A stretch of DNA of 64,000 nt, from assembly GCA_964595625.1 (NCBI GenBank), contig CAZQQU010000004.1, positions 1 through 64,000 on the forward strand, read 5' to 3'. Below the pieces are notes generated by a model. That model was not told the DNA's origin and did no database searches. It worked only from the letters and a program-made list of their open reading frames with translations. This DNA is from CAZQQU01 sp964595625 (GTDB lineage: Bacteria; Bacteroidota; Bacteroidia; Flavobacteriales; Flavobacteriaceae). Made by a program: the position numbers and the translations under genes. This document shows positions 25,580 to 33,986 of the stretch, piece by piece (positions within the stretch are counted from its first letter, which is position 1; each line of letters opens with the position of its first letter).

Positions 25580-27499
25580 ATGAAATCATTCAGGCTTCGA
25601 GAATATCAAGTACTCCTTTATCGACTGGTTTTGGTCTATCTTTTTTATACCCTCACCCGACTGCTGTTTGTGGCGTTTAATGCCCCCTTATTACAAATAG
25701 ACAGTGTTAAACAACTCTTGCTCCTTTGCTTTTACGGCTTGCGTTTTGACACCACCATCATACTTTATGTAAATTCCCTTTTTATACTAGTATCCCTCTT
25801 ACCCTTGATAATCAACACCCATAAAAGCTTCCAACGAGTTCTTTTCTACCTTTATTTTATTACCAATGGCATCGCCATTGCCTTTAATTTCATCGATTTT
25901 ATTTACTACAAATTTACGTTTGCCAGAAGCACATCCAACATTACTGAAAGCATTGCCAATGAGCAAAATAAAGGAACATTGCTCTTGAACTTTATGGTCA
26001 ATTACTGGTATGTATTTTTGCTTTTTGGCCTCTGTATATGGGTGTGGGTAATCCTTTACAGGAAAATAACACTCATTCCCCATCGCCCGCAGATAAACCG
26101 TTGGTATTGGGGAACTTCTGTCTTGGTGTTAATGGTGGCCACCGTACTTACCGTAGGAGGCATACGAGGTGGTTTTAAAAAAAGCACCCGACCGATTAAC
26201 TTAGTGGATGCCAACAATTATGTAACTCGAATTGTACACGCCGATGTGGTATTAAACACCCCTTTCTGCATTGCTCGTACATTTTCTAAGAAAAGCTTTA
26301 AAAAAGTACAGTGGGTTTCCCAACAGGAAATAGAGGCAAAAATTAAACCCATCAAACAATATGAGTCCGATGGTATGAATCGCATGAATGTTGTTGTGAT
26401 AATCATGGAAAGCTTTGCTCGGGAATATTCGGGAGCTTTTAACCAACACACCCCCATTGAAAACTATCAAAGTTATACGCCCTTTTTAGACTCGTTAGCG
26501 ACCCATGGACGTATTTATGACAATGCCTATACCAATGGCTTTAAATCGATTCACGCCATGCCAGCGGTATTAGCAGGAATTCCTTCGTTTAAAGATGCTT
26601 TTACATCTTCTCCCTATGTAAATACTTCTATCGAATCTTTGGTCTCTATACTCAAAGAAGAAGGTTATTACACCTCCTTTTTTCACGGTGCCCCCAACGG
26701 TTCGATGGGATTTTTGGGTTTTAGTAATGTACTGGGGTTTGATGCCTATTACGGTAAAACCGAATACAACAACGACGATGATTTTGATGGTGTATGGGGT
26801 ATTTGGGATGACAAGTTTTTTAGGTATATGGAAAAGGAACTTTCGCAACAGCAGCAACCTTTTTTCGCTACTTTGTTTTCGGTGAGCTCCCACGAACCGT
26901 TTAAAATACCCCAAGAATTTGAAGATGCCTTTGAAGAAGGAGATGTTCCTATTCACCGCTGTATTCGCTATTCCGATTACGCCTTACAACTATTTTTTGA
27001 AGAAGCAGCACAAAAACCCTGGTTTCATAATACACTTTTTATTATTACAGCCGATCATACCAATCAGGTGTACTACGATGAGTATAAACAAGCGTTAAAT
27101 CGTACGGCAGTTCCCATTTTGTTGTATTCTCCAGCTTTATCTCAATTACAAGGAATAGATTCGGATTGGGCCCAACACATCGATATTTATCCAACGGTGT
27201 TGGATATATTAGGTTATCCAAAACCTTTTAGAAGTTGGGGACGGAGTTTATTAAATAAAGAAGAGGTACCGCCTTTCGTCATCAATTTTTCAAGTAACAA
27301 CTTTCAATTTATGTGGGGGGATTATATCTGCATTTTTGATGGCCATCAAGCGATTGGGTTTTATCACAAAACAGATAAAAATTACACCAACAATTTGTTG
27401 GCACAAAACCTTCCTGTTTTTAAAGAAATAGAGCGTTACTGCCAAGCATTTTTACAAAATTATTACGAGAAAATTGTAGATCGTAATTTGGCTCCTTAG
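25580..27499 (+). CDS. LTA-synthase/MdoB-like membrane phosphotransferase (sulfatase fold)
   Basis: 639 residues. Five membrane helices fill the first 200 residues (for example LVLVYLFYTLTRLLFVAF). An extracytoplasmic alkaline-phosphatase-superfamily domain follows: VVVIIMESFAREYSG (metal-binding Glu), NAYTNGFKSIHAMPAVLAGI (nucleophile region), FSVSSHEPF and FIITADHTNQ (metal ligands). Relatives transfer phosphoglycerol or phosphoethanolamine from phospholipids to glycans or lipid A. Being coupled to a lipid A-type acyltransferase suggests a lipid A or envelope-glycan modification. It ends flush against the convergent glycosyltransferase with no intergenic base. Confidence 0.88.
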   Translation: MKSFRLREYQVLLYRLVLVYLFYTLTRLLFVAFNAPLLQIDSVKQLLLLCFYGLRFDTTIILYVNSLFILVSLLPLIINTHKSFQRVLFYLYFITNGIAIAFNFIDFIYYKFTFARSTSNITESIANEQNKGTLLLNFMVNYWYVFLLFGLCIWVWVILYRKITLIPHRPQINRWYWGTSVLVLMVATVLTVGGIRGGFKKSTRPINLVDANNYVTRIVHADVVLNTPFCIARTFSKKSFKKVQWVSQQEIEAKIKPIKQYESDGMNRMNVVVIIMESFAREYSGAFNQHTPIENYQSYTPFLDSLATHGRIYDNAYTNGFKSIHAMPAVLAGIPSFKDAFTSSPYVNTSIESLVSILKEEGYYTSFFHGAPNGSMGFLGFSNVLGFDAYYGKTEYNNDDDFDGVWGIWDDKFFRYMEKELSQQQQPFFATLFSVSSHEPFKIPQEFEDAFEEGDVPIHRCIRYSDYALQLFFEEAAQKPWFHNTLFIITADHTNQVYYDEYKQALNRTAVPILLYSPALSQLQGIDSDWAQHIDIYPTVLDILGYPKPFRSWGRSLLNKEEVPPFVINFSSNNFQFMWGDYICIFDGHQAIGFYHKTDKNYTNNLLAQNLPVFKEIERYCQAFLQNYYEKIVDRNLAP

Positions 27500-28372
27500 T
27501 TATTTTTTAAGTAGGTAGTTTTTATAAGTGGTATCAATACCTAGCTTTTTTAAAAATTGTTTCACACGGTTTTTTAAGGTACTCCGGTTAAAACTGATGT
27601 CGTAGTTAAATTCCCAATTAATTCTCTGAATTCTCTCTTGCATTACCGCCGGGTGTTCCCCTTGAAAACGAGCCAAAGAATCGATATTTTGAAAATAATC
27701 ATACGCCGCCACTCGCGGAATATTTTTGTCCATCCAGTCGTCGTCATGCCACCATTTATTAAAAGTTTCATGCTTGGCTTGCATAACACCGGGGTCTTTT
27801 ACCCAACCATAATGATAGACATAGGCCGGTATGGCCACCACTTGCAACTTTTGATTATCGCCCTTTCTAAAACCTTGTGCATCCCGGTAGGAATAAATCG
27901 ATTTGTTATTTCGTATCACACGAATTTCATGAGGGTACCATCGCAATGAATTGCCTACATAATCGTATGAACCAAAAAAATGTCGGTATTTAAAGAGTAA
28001 ACCATCAATTTCTAATCGGTGTAGGTTTTTTTCCATGGCCGCACGAATGATGTGCAAATCCTTTTCGTGTATCACCTCGTCACCTTGAATGTAAAAAGCC
28101 CAATCGTAGTCCTCAGGTATCGCTCTAAAGGCTTTATTTGTTTCTTCTGCCAGCACCTGGCCACCTTCCCGTAAGGAATCGTCCCATTGGGTTTCAATAA
28201 TTTTTATTTTTTCACTGGGTATAGATTGGATCAATGCCAGGGTGTCATCTTCCGAATTTCCAACAGCCACCACTACTATATCGCATATTTCTATAATAGA
28301 TTGAATGGCTTCCACAATGGGATAGTCAAATTGGATAGCATTTCTGACAAAAGTAAATCCGGCAATTTTCAT
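27500..28372 (-). CDS. Glycosyltransferase family 2-like protein
   Basis: 290 residues with a GT-A fold start: MKIAGFTFVRNA, then CDIVVVAVGNSEDDTLALIQ, and an acidic metal/nucleotide site YIQGDEVIHEKD in the place of DxD. The middle (GNSLRWYPHEIRVIRN) is like other GT2 enzymes of this type. It is the last gene of a minus-strand glycosyltransferase run, 12 nt after a GT4 gene. Donor and acceptor are unknown. Its stop is adjacent to the stop of the convergent LTA-synthase-like gene. Confidence 0.85.
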   Translation of the reverse strand: MKIAGFTFVRNAIQFDYPIVEAIQSIIEICDIVVVAVGNSEDDTLALIQSIPSEKIKIIETQWDDSLREGGQVLAEETNKAFRAIPEDYDWAFYIQGDEVIHEKDLHIIRAAMEKNLHRLEIDGLLFKYRHFFGSYDYVGNSLRWYPHEIRVIRNNKSIYSYRDAQGFRKGDNQKLQVVAIPAYVYHYGWVKDPGVMQAKHETFNKWWHDDDWMDKNIPRVAAYDYFQNIDSLARFQGEHPAVMQERIQRINWEFNYDISFNRSTLKNRVKQFLKKLGIDTTYKNYLLKK

Positions 28373-28384
28373 AATCTAAGGAAC

Positions 28385-29476
28385 TTATAAAGGAGGTTGG
28401 GTTAAATATTTTTCCAGTTGTTTAAAAAGGGTCAATCGGTTGAATTTTTGCGAAGCAAATTCAAACCCCGCTTGCCCCATCTGCTCTCTCACTGTGGCAT
28501 CTTGTAAAATTATAAGCTTATCGACCACCTCTTCCACTGCATTAATAGGGGTAATAAATCCGGTACTGTCGTTTAAAACCAACTCTGGAATACTGCCGGT
28601 ATCAAAGGCAATTACTGGTTTTTGGCACAAGGCGGCTTCAGCTAAAGCATATCCAAAACCCTCCCATAACGACGGAAGTATAAAAACATCAATAACCTTC
28701 AGTAAATCTTTGACATTTTGGAGAAAACCAATAAAATGAACGGTGTCTTTAGTCTCTTTTTCCTGACTGTACTCCTTTAATTCTTGTTCTAGTTTTCCGA
28801 CTCCCGCTATATATATCCGGTGTTTGATTTGTTTGGCTTTTAGGGCGACGGACAAATCGATTAAAAATCGATGATTTTTCTCGGGTGATAAACGACCGAT
28901 ACTCCCCAAAATCAACTCATCCGATTGTTTTTTTATCCCTACCGGCTCATAGGGTCGTTGTACAAATTCGGGAATATCAATGGGGTTGTAGATTACTTCA
29001 ATTTTATTATCATCAAATAGAAATCCCTCGGCGTTGATTGTTTTTTTGGTGGCTTGGGAATTGGCCAAAACATCGGTTACATAATTTTTGAAAAGCAACC
29101 GATTTAGAAATGAATTTTTTATAGGTTTGGCCAATCCTCTACGGTAAATAATTCGTTGGATTCCGGCTCTTTTAGCAGCCAAACTGACTATTTTTAAATC
29201 ACTGGGGTGGTTAATTACCACGACTTCAATGCGGTTTTTTTCCAACCACTTTTGAATACCATATAATTTGATGGGGTTGAGAAAACTTTTATTTTTTAAA
29301 GTAACGGCGTAATACGTAATAGTAGGATGGGATTGAAGCTTTTGATGTAAATCACTTTGAGGAGATCCAATAAAAAATACCTGATGCCCCAATTGACTCA
29401 TATAGACACTATTTTCGTAATGCCATTTTTCGCCACCTCCCCAGGTTTTTATGGAATTCACAAAAGCTATTCTCAT
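28385..29476 (-). CDS. Glycosyltransferase family 4 (GT-B)
   Basis: 363 residues from ATG 29474-29476, which overlaps the preceding gene as ATGA; an upstream TTG start is less likely. N-terminal domain: MRIAFVNSIKTWGGGEKWHY. C-terminal nucleotide-sugar domain: LILGSIGRLSPEKNHRFLID, FIGFLQNVKDLL, and the EX7E motif in LPSLWEGFGYALAEAALCQK. This is a retaining GT4 of the type used in LPS core and O-glycan assembly. The sugar is not predictable here. Confidence 0.92.
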   Translation of the reverse strand: MRIAFVNSIKTWGGGEKWHYENSVYMSQLGHQVFFIGSPQSDLHQKLQSHPTITYYAVTLKNKSFLNPIKLYGIQKWLEKNRIEVVVINHPSDLKIVSLAAKRAGIQRIIYRRGLAKPIKNSFLNRLLFKNYVTDVLANSQATKKTINAEGFLFDDNKIEVIYNPIDIPEFVQRPYEPVGIKKQSDELILGSIGRLSPEKNHRFLIDLSVALKAKQIKHRIYIAGVGKLEQELKEYSQEKETKDTVHFIGFLQNVKDLLKVIDVFILPSLWEGFGYALAEAALCQKPVIAFDTGSIPELVLNDSTGFITPINAVEEVVDKLIILQDATVREQMGQAGFEFASQKFNRLTLFKQLEKYLTQPPL

Positions 29477-30585
29477 ACTAACAGATTTTGATACAGAGTC
29501 ATCCATTGCTGTGCCAAGGTATCCTCGCTGAATTTTTGTATATAAGCCGTTCCTTTTTGGATCAACTCCTCGCGTAGCTCGGGATGATCAAGCAATTGGG
29601 ATAAGGCCGTACGCAACTCCTCTACTTGGTGAACATCCACGTACTGTGCTCCCGGACCTGCGGCTTCCGGAAAGACACCGGATGCATTAGTTATGACCGG
29701 TGTTTTACTGAATAGCGCCTCGATAAGGGGAATGCCAAATCCCTCAAAAACAGAAGGATACACAAATATATCAGCCATTTGATACAACGCAGCCAATTCT
29801 TCCATAGTGACCCCTTGGAGGTGTATCACTTTATGGCTTAATTGATGTGTCGCTACGTACTGTTCAATTTCTTGAAAATAAGGGGTCTTCCCTCCTACCA
29901 AAACCAATACGGTATCTAAAGAGGCAATTGCCTTAACCACATTCAATGCATTTTTTCTTTTTTCTAAAGTACCCACCTGAAGTATAAATCGCTTAGGTAA
30001 TTGGTATTTTTGTCGAAGAAACTTTTTCACTTCTTCTGAATACGACTTTTTAAAAACCGAATCACAGCCTTGATAAATCACCTGAATTTTTTCGAGAGGT
30101 ATTTGAAAAAATTGATGAATATCCGATTTTGTTTGTTCGCTGATGGCTACCACTCTGTCGGCATGTTGTGCAGCATATTTATACTTTCGACGGTAAATAG
30201 CGGCATCAATCGGGTGGTACAATTCGGGATATCTCAAAAATATCAAATCGTGTATAGTAACTACCGTTTTTACACGACCGGAAAGACCTAAGGGCAATTC
30301 GCCAGACAAACCGTGAAATATATCCACCCGTTGGTTTAGAATTTCGTTTCTCATACCGTATGTTCGCCAAACGCCGGACATTTTTTTCCACATACCACGG
30401 GGATTGATTTCAGTAAAAGAAATTCCCTCTAAAGTAGGGAATGACCGTTTAGCCACTCGGGGGTTAAATAGTACATACTCCTTCTCGGGATAATACATAT
30501 GGAGCATGCGCAACAAATCCCGGCTGTAATTTCCCAAACCGGTGCAATTGTGAAAAAGTCGTTTTGCATCAAAACCTATACGCAT
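29473..30585 (-). CDS. Glycosyltransferase family 4, mannosyltransferase-like
   Basis: 370 residues. N-terminal signature MRIGFDAKRLFHNCTGLGNY, then VVTIHDLIFLRYPELYHP. C-terminal donor domain: FILQVGTLEKRKNALNVVKA and FVYPSVFEGFGIPLIEALFS with the EX7E pair. The N-terminal signature is shared with bacterial GT4 mannosyl- and rhamnosyl-type transferases, so a hexose donor is likely but unproven. It overlaps the preceding GT2 gene by 1 nt (TAATG) and the following GT4 gene by 4 nt. Confidence 0.92.
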   Translation of the reverse strand: MRIGFDAKRLFHNCTGLGNYSRDLLRMLHMYYPEKEYVLFNPRVAKRSFPTLEGISFTEINPRGMWKKMSGVWRTYGMRNEILNQRVDIFHGLSGELPLGLSGRVKTVVTIHDLIFLRYPELYHPIDAAIYRRKYKYAAQHADRVVAISEQTKSDIHQFFQIPLEKIQVIYQGCDSVFKKSYSEEVKKFLRQKYQLPKRFILQVGTLEKRKNALNVVKAIASLDTVLVLVGGKTPYFQEIEQYVATHQLSHKVIHLQGVTMEELAALYQMADIFVYPSVFEGFGIPLIEALFSKTPVITNASGVFPEAAGPGAQYVDVHQVEELRTALSQLLDHPELREELIQKGTAYIQKFSEDTLAQQWMTLYQNLLV

Positions 30586-31358
30586 TAGCCAGCAGTATTA
30601 GAATGTTGTAATTCTCGTATTTTTATGTATTTTAAAAAAGTCCCCGAAGCCGCCAGACTACAAATAACCAAACCTTGGAAACCGTCTAAAAATCCTTTCT
30701 TTAAAAAATAATTTTGAAAAAATTTCCACAAAGGCGAACCAATTATTTTGAAAAAACTAATTTTTTTGGACGGATTTCTTCGATAATAATTCCGCGCGGC
30801 TATATCGGTGTATTGATTGATTTTCGCCCAATGCTCGGTATAGGAATCATACGCCCAATGTAAAATATCTCCCGACAAAAAACCACAATTTTTAGGCTGG
30901 TCTAATACGATAAGCTCATGTAAATTGTTTTCACCAACCCAACGGGCTTTGTGCTTGTTAAACAATCGGATTTTTCGGTCGGGATACCAATTGGAATACC
31001 GAATCCACTGACCGCAGTACTTATTTAATCGATTACAGGCATAACCGTCGTACTCCAACTGATTTTTTATCTTTACTATTTCGGATTTGAGTTGATCGGA
31101 TAAAGCCTCATCAGCATCCAGCGAAAGAATAAAATCATACTGAGCTTGTTGATTAGCAAAATTTTTCTGTTCGGTATATCCTGAAAAAGGATGTTGCACC
31201 CACCGTACGCCGTATTTTTTACAAATTTCGTGGGTGCGATCAGTTGAAAAGGAATCAACCACGACAATTTCATCTACCACTCCTTGAAGAGATTCCAAGC
31301 ATTGTGCTATGAATCGCTCTTCGTTAAACGTAATGATGACTCCTGAAATTTTTGTCAT
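30585..31358 (-). CDS. Glycosyltransferase family 2 (WaaE/KdtX-like)
   Basis: 257 residues: KISGVIITFNEERFIAQCLE, then DEIVVVDSFSTDRTHEICKK, and the DxD-type FILSLDADEAL. The C-terminus (FFKIIGSPLWKFFQNYFLKK, then GFLDGFQGL) is the membrane-associating tail seen in the LPS core beta-glucosyltransferase WaaE group. It is a close paralogue of the gene 24 nt upstream, with the same DSFSTD and GFxDG blocks. Confidence 0.92.
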   Translation of the reverse strand: MTKISGVIITFNEERFIAQCLESLQGVVDEIVVVDSFSTDRTHEICKKYGVRWVQHPFSGYTEQKNFANQQAQYDFILSLDADEALSDQLKSEIVKIKNQLEYDGYACNRLNKYCGQWIRYSNWYPDRKIRLFNKHKARWVGENNLHELIVLDQPKNCGFLSGDILHWAYDSYTEHWAKINQYTDIAARNYYRRNPSKKISFFKIIGSPLWKFFQNYFLKKGFLDGFQGLVICSLAASGTFLKYIKIRELQHSNTAG

Positions 31359-31382
31359 TCCTTTTTAGGTGTATAAATCCAG

Positions 31383-32141
31383 TTACCGTTTTGCTTTACG
31401 CAAAAGCCAAAGGTTCACATACCGCATAAAGATTCCATAACTCTGTAATTTGGCTATAGTAAATCCTACAACACCATCTCTAAAACCTTGCTTGAGTATA
31501 AAATGTTTAAAAAAGCCCCAAAAGGGTTTTAAAACAAAGTGATACGGTGTGAGAAACCCGGTCCTTTGATCGTAATCTTGAGCTTGCCATGCAGCATAAC
31601 GGTTAATTTTTTCAACGTAGTGATCCATGCTTCGAAAAGTAAAATGCAAAAATTTATTTTGAAGCTTCCCTACTGCACCGTTTGCAATAATTTCAGCATG
31701 TACTTTTTTTTCTTCATACCGACATTTATCTTTTCGAAACAAGCGAATTACTTTATCATTTTGCCAACCACTAAAACGCACTTGTTGCCCCATAAAATGA
31801 TTGATTCGGCCAATCCAAAAAGCCACCGGTTGGGTGTCAGACCACTGATGAATGAGTTGTAATATTTCATCGCGTAAAGCCGGAGTCACCCGTTCATCGG
31901 CATCTACTAATAGTATCCACTCGTGCGTAGCTTGAGGAATTGCCCAGTTTTTTTGAGAAGCTGAGTTTTGATATTCCCGTTGTATAATTCTCGTGGGATA
32001 CTGTCGTGCAATCTCCAGCGTTTGATCGGTACTAAACGAATCAACCACTAACAATTCGTCAGCAAAACCGACCGACTCTAAAACCTCTTTAATATTATTT
32101 TCTTCATTAAAGGTTGGAATAATGGCAGTAATTTTTGGCAT
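31383..32141 (-). CDS. Glycosyltransferase family 2 (WaaE/KdtX-like)
   Basis: 252 residues, first gene of the glycosyltransferase operon. It has ITAIIPTFNEENNIKEVLES, DELLVVDSFSTDQTLEIARQ, the DxD motif LLVDADERVT, and the C-terminal KPFWGFFKHFILKQGFRDGV typical of LPS core GT2 enzymes. Its TACTTTTG box is 39 nt before the ATG. Duplication with the next gene suggests two related sugars are added in sequence. Confidence 0.92.
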   Translation of the reverse strand: MPKITAIIPTFNEENNIKEVLESVGFADELLVVDSFSTDQTLEIARQYPTRIIQREYQNSASQKNWAIPQATHEWILLVDADERVTPALRDEILQLIHQWSDTQPVAFWIGRINHFMGQQVRFSGWQNDKVIRLFRKDKCRYEEKKVHAEIIANGAVGKLQNKFLHFTFRSMDHYVEKINRYAAWQAQDYDQRTGFLTPYHFVLKPFWGFFKHFILKQGFRDGVVGFTIAKLQSYGIFMRYVNLWLLRKAKR

Positions 32142-32180
32142 ATTGATAATGCTAAAAGTGGTTTAGGTTTAATAGTTAAA

Positions 32181-32188
32181 CAAAAGTA
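32181..32188 (-). promoter_or_regulatory. TACTTTTG -7 box of the five-gene glycosyltransferase operon
   Basis: A TAnnTTTG match on the minus strand, 39 nt before the ATG at 32141. A TTG lies 25 nt further up, slightly beyond the usual spacing. Confidence 0.55.
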
Positions 32189-32261
32189 CGTATTTTTTTT
32201 ACTGTAATCGAAACAAATGCACCACTCGCTTCGGGATTTCCAAAGTGGAAAAATAATTCTT

Positions 32262-33359
32262 TTAAACCACTTCCGAACCTGAATTTTCAGGAACTGAAAT
32301 GTTTAAAAAATCTAAATAGTTTTTTTGAAGTACCTGAAAGCTCCACAATTGTTGTTGGTATTTTCTTTTGGAAGGAATAGCTTCTAATGAGTTTAAACAA
32401 GAGGCTAAATTTTCTTTTTGATAAATAACAGTCTCAAAATTAGAAAAATAATCTCGAGCAAACTCCTTTTCTAACAACAAAGGCAATTGATAACCTACGG
32501 CCAAATTAAAGGCACCGGTAATTTGATGTTCATAAAGTGCAACCGAGGCCGTTTGGGAATGTATCAAAGGCAATATATAATCGCATTGTGCTACTATCTG
32601 ATGGTATAATTCGGTACCTATAAATTCGTCATACAACTGAACGTGAGAATCAATTGCTAATCGTTTAATTTCATTTTTCACAAAGGCCCCATCCCCCGAT
32701 TGATGGGCACAACGTCCCAACAGAAGTATTTTAATCCTAGGACTTAACCCTTGTTTTTCAATAGATTGAAACAATCCGGGATAATCTCGGCGTTTGTTTT
32801 CCACCTGCCCAGGGACACAAATCCACAATTCATCCTTGGATTTTAATGTATTTTTAGAAGCAAACTGAGGAAATATAACCGGATAATAAACAGCAAATCG
32901 CAAGGAACTATAATTTTCTTGCCGAACTTGTTTTTCTAGATAATGGTGTAAGAGAAAATAATTTTTTACCTTCCGGGAAATGATTCGCTGTGTATGACTG
33001 TTTTTTAACTTTTTTATATCGTGTAGGGTTCCATAAAAAATGGTCGATTTAGGAAAGGGGAATTTCAAAAAACGTTTGATTATTTTGCCTTGAGCGGTGT
33101 TAAAAATAATTTTATCGAAAGCTTCTTGTTTGCATATTTTCCATAAAGAGGCTAACGATTGCCATTGAAAAATTCCTTTTTTTAGCGGAACGATAACCAC
33201 TTGATCAATCGAGTCAAAATGATTGATAGCTCCCTGCAACGAATCATCACAAACTAAGGTCAAGCGTACACCGGGCACCGCTTTTAGAAATCGTATTTGA
33301 GTATAAAGACATTCTTGATGTGAGCCGCCTAATTCAACGAGAGCCACCTTAAGATTCAT
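32262..33359 (-). CDS. Putative GT-B glycosyltransferase
   Basis: 365 residues from ATG 33357-33359 (a TTG at 33386 gives a longer frame). The N-terminal part (NLKVALVELGGSHQECLYTQ) and a C-terminal half with ELWICVPGQVENKRRDYPGL, IKILLLGRC and CDYILPLIHSQTASVALYEH have the arrangement of GT-B transferases. No EX7E motif of the classic GT4 type is obvious, so the family is uncertain. It precedes the GT2/GT4 operon by about 120 nt and is divergent from tsaC. A role in the same glycan pathway is inferred from position. Confidence 0.65.
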   Translation of the reverse strand: MNLKVALVELGGSHQECLYTQIRFLKAVPGVRLTLVCDDSLQGAINHFDSIDQVVIVPLKKGIFQWQSLASLWKICKQEAFDKIIFNTAQGKIIKRFLKFPFPKSTIFYGTLHDIKKLKNSHTQRIISRKVKNYFLLHHYLEKQVRQENYSSLRFAVYYPVIFPQFASKNTLKSKDELWICVPGQVENKRRDYPGLFQSIEKQGLSPRIKILLLGRCAHQSGDGAFVKNEIKRLAIDSHVQLYDEFIGTELYHQIVAQCDYILPLIHSQTASVALYEHQITGAFNLAVGYQLPLLLEKEFARDYFSNFETVIYQKENLASCLNSLEAIPSKRKYQQQLWSFQVLQKNYLDFLNISVPENSGSEVV

Positions 33360-33392
33360 AAAATTGTGATTATTTTCTTCGGTCAAGATACG

Positions 33393-33400
33393 TAAATTTG
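33393..33400 (+). promoter_or_regulatory. TAAATTTG -7 box of tsaC
   Basis: A TAnnTTTG match 20 nt before the tsaC ATG, in the 61-bp region between divergent genes. Confidence 0.55.
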
Positions 33401-33420
33401 TCTTTTTTTAAGAATAAAAT

Positions 33421-33981
33421 ATGCAAGATGAAATTCAACAGGCTATAACTACCTTAAACCGAGGTGGAATTATACTTTACCCGACAGACACCATCTGGGG
33501 AATTGGCTGTGATGCCACTAACAGTCAGGCGGTTAAAAAAATAATCGATCTTAAAAACCGAGAGGCAACCAAAAGTATGATTATCTTGGTAAATAGTGAC
33601 ATGATGTTGTATCGCTACTTCAAAGAAATTCCGGATTTGGCTTTTCAGCTGTGGGAATTAGCCACTCGCCCAACCACTTTGGTACTCGACAACCCAAAAA
33701 ATATTGCACCCGAACTGATTGCACCCGATAATTCTGTGGGGGTTCGTTGGGTACGCGATTCATTTTGTTACCGACTTATTGAACGACTAAAAAAACCTAT
33801 AGTCTCTACTTCTGCCAACCTCAGTGGACAGCCTTATCCACTTCATTTTAAAGAAATTTCGCCTGAAATTATCCAAGGTGTAGATTATGTAGTCAACGGG
33901 CCACTGGAGCATCCAAACAGCAAACCCTCTTCAATAATAAAATTACAACTCAACGGCGAGGTAAAAATTATTCGAGAGTAA
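33421..33981 (+). CDS. tsaC: L-threonylcarbamoyladenylate synthase (YrdC/Sua5 type)
   Basis: A 186-residue YrdC-domain protein making threonylcarbamoyl-AMP from threonine, bicarbonate and ATP, the first step of t6A37. It shows GGIILYPTDTIWGIGCDATN, KKIIDLKNREATKSMIILV, and VGVRWVRDSFCYRLIERLKK, then PIVSTSANLSGQP. It lacks the C-terminal Sua5 domain, so it is the short TsaC form. It ends 5 nt from the convergent PagL-like gene. Confidence 0.95.
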   Translation: MQDEIQQAITTLNRGGIILYPTDTIWGIGCDATNSQAVKKIIDLKNREATKSMIILVNSDMMLYRYFKEIPDLAFQLWELATRPTTLVLDNPKNIAPELIAPDNSVGVRWVRDSFCYRLIERLKKPIVSTSANLSGQPYPLHFKEISPEIIQGVDYVVNGPLEHPNSKPSSIIKLQLNGEVKIIRE

Positions 33982-33986
33982 GCGCT

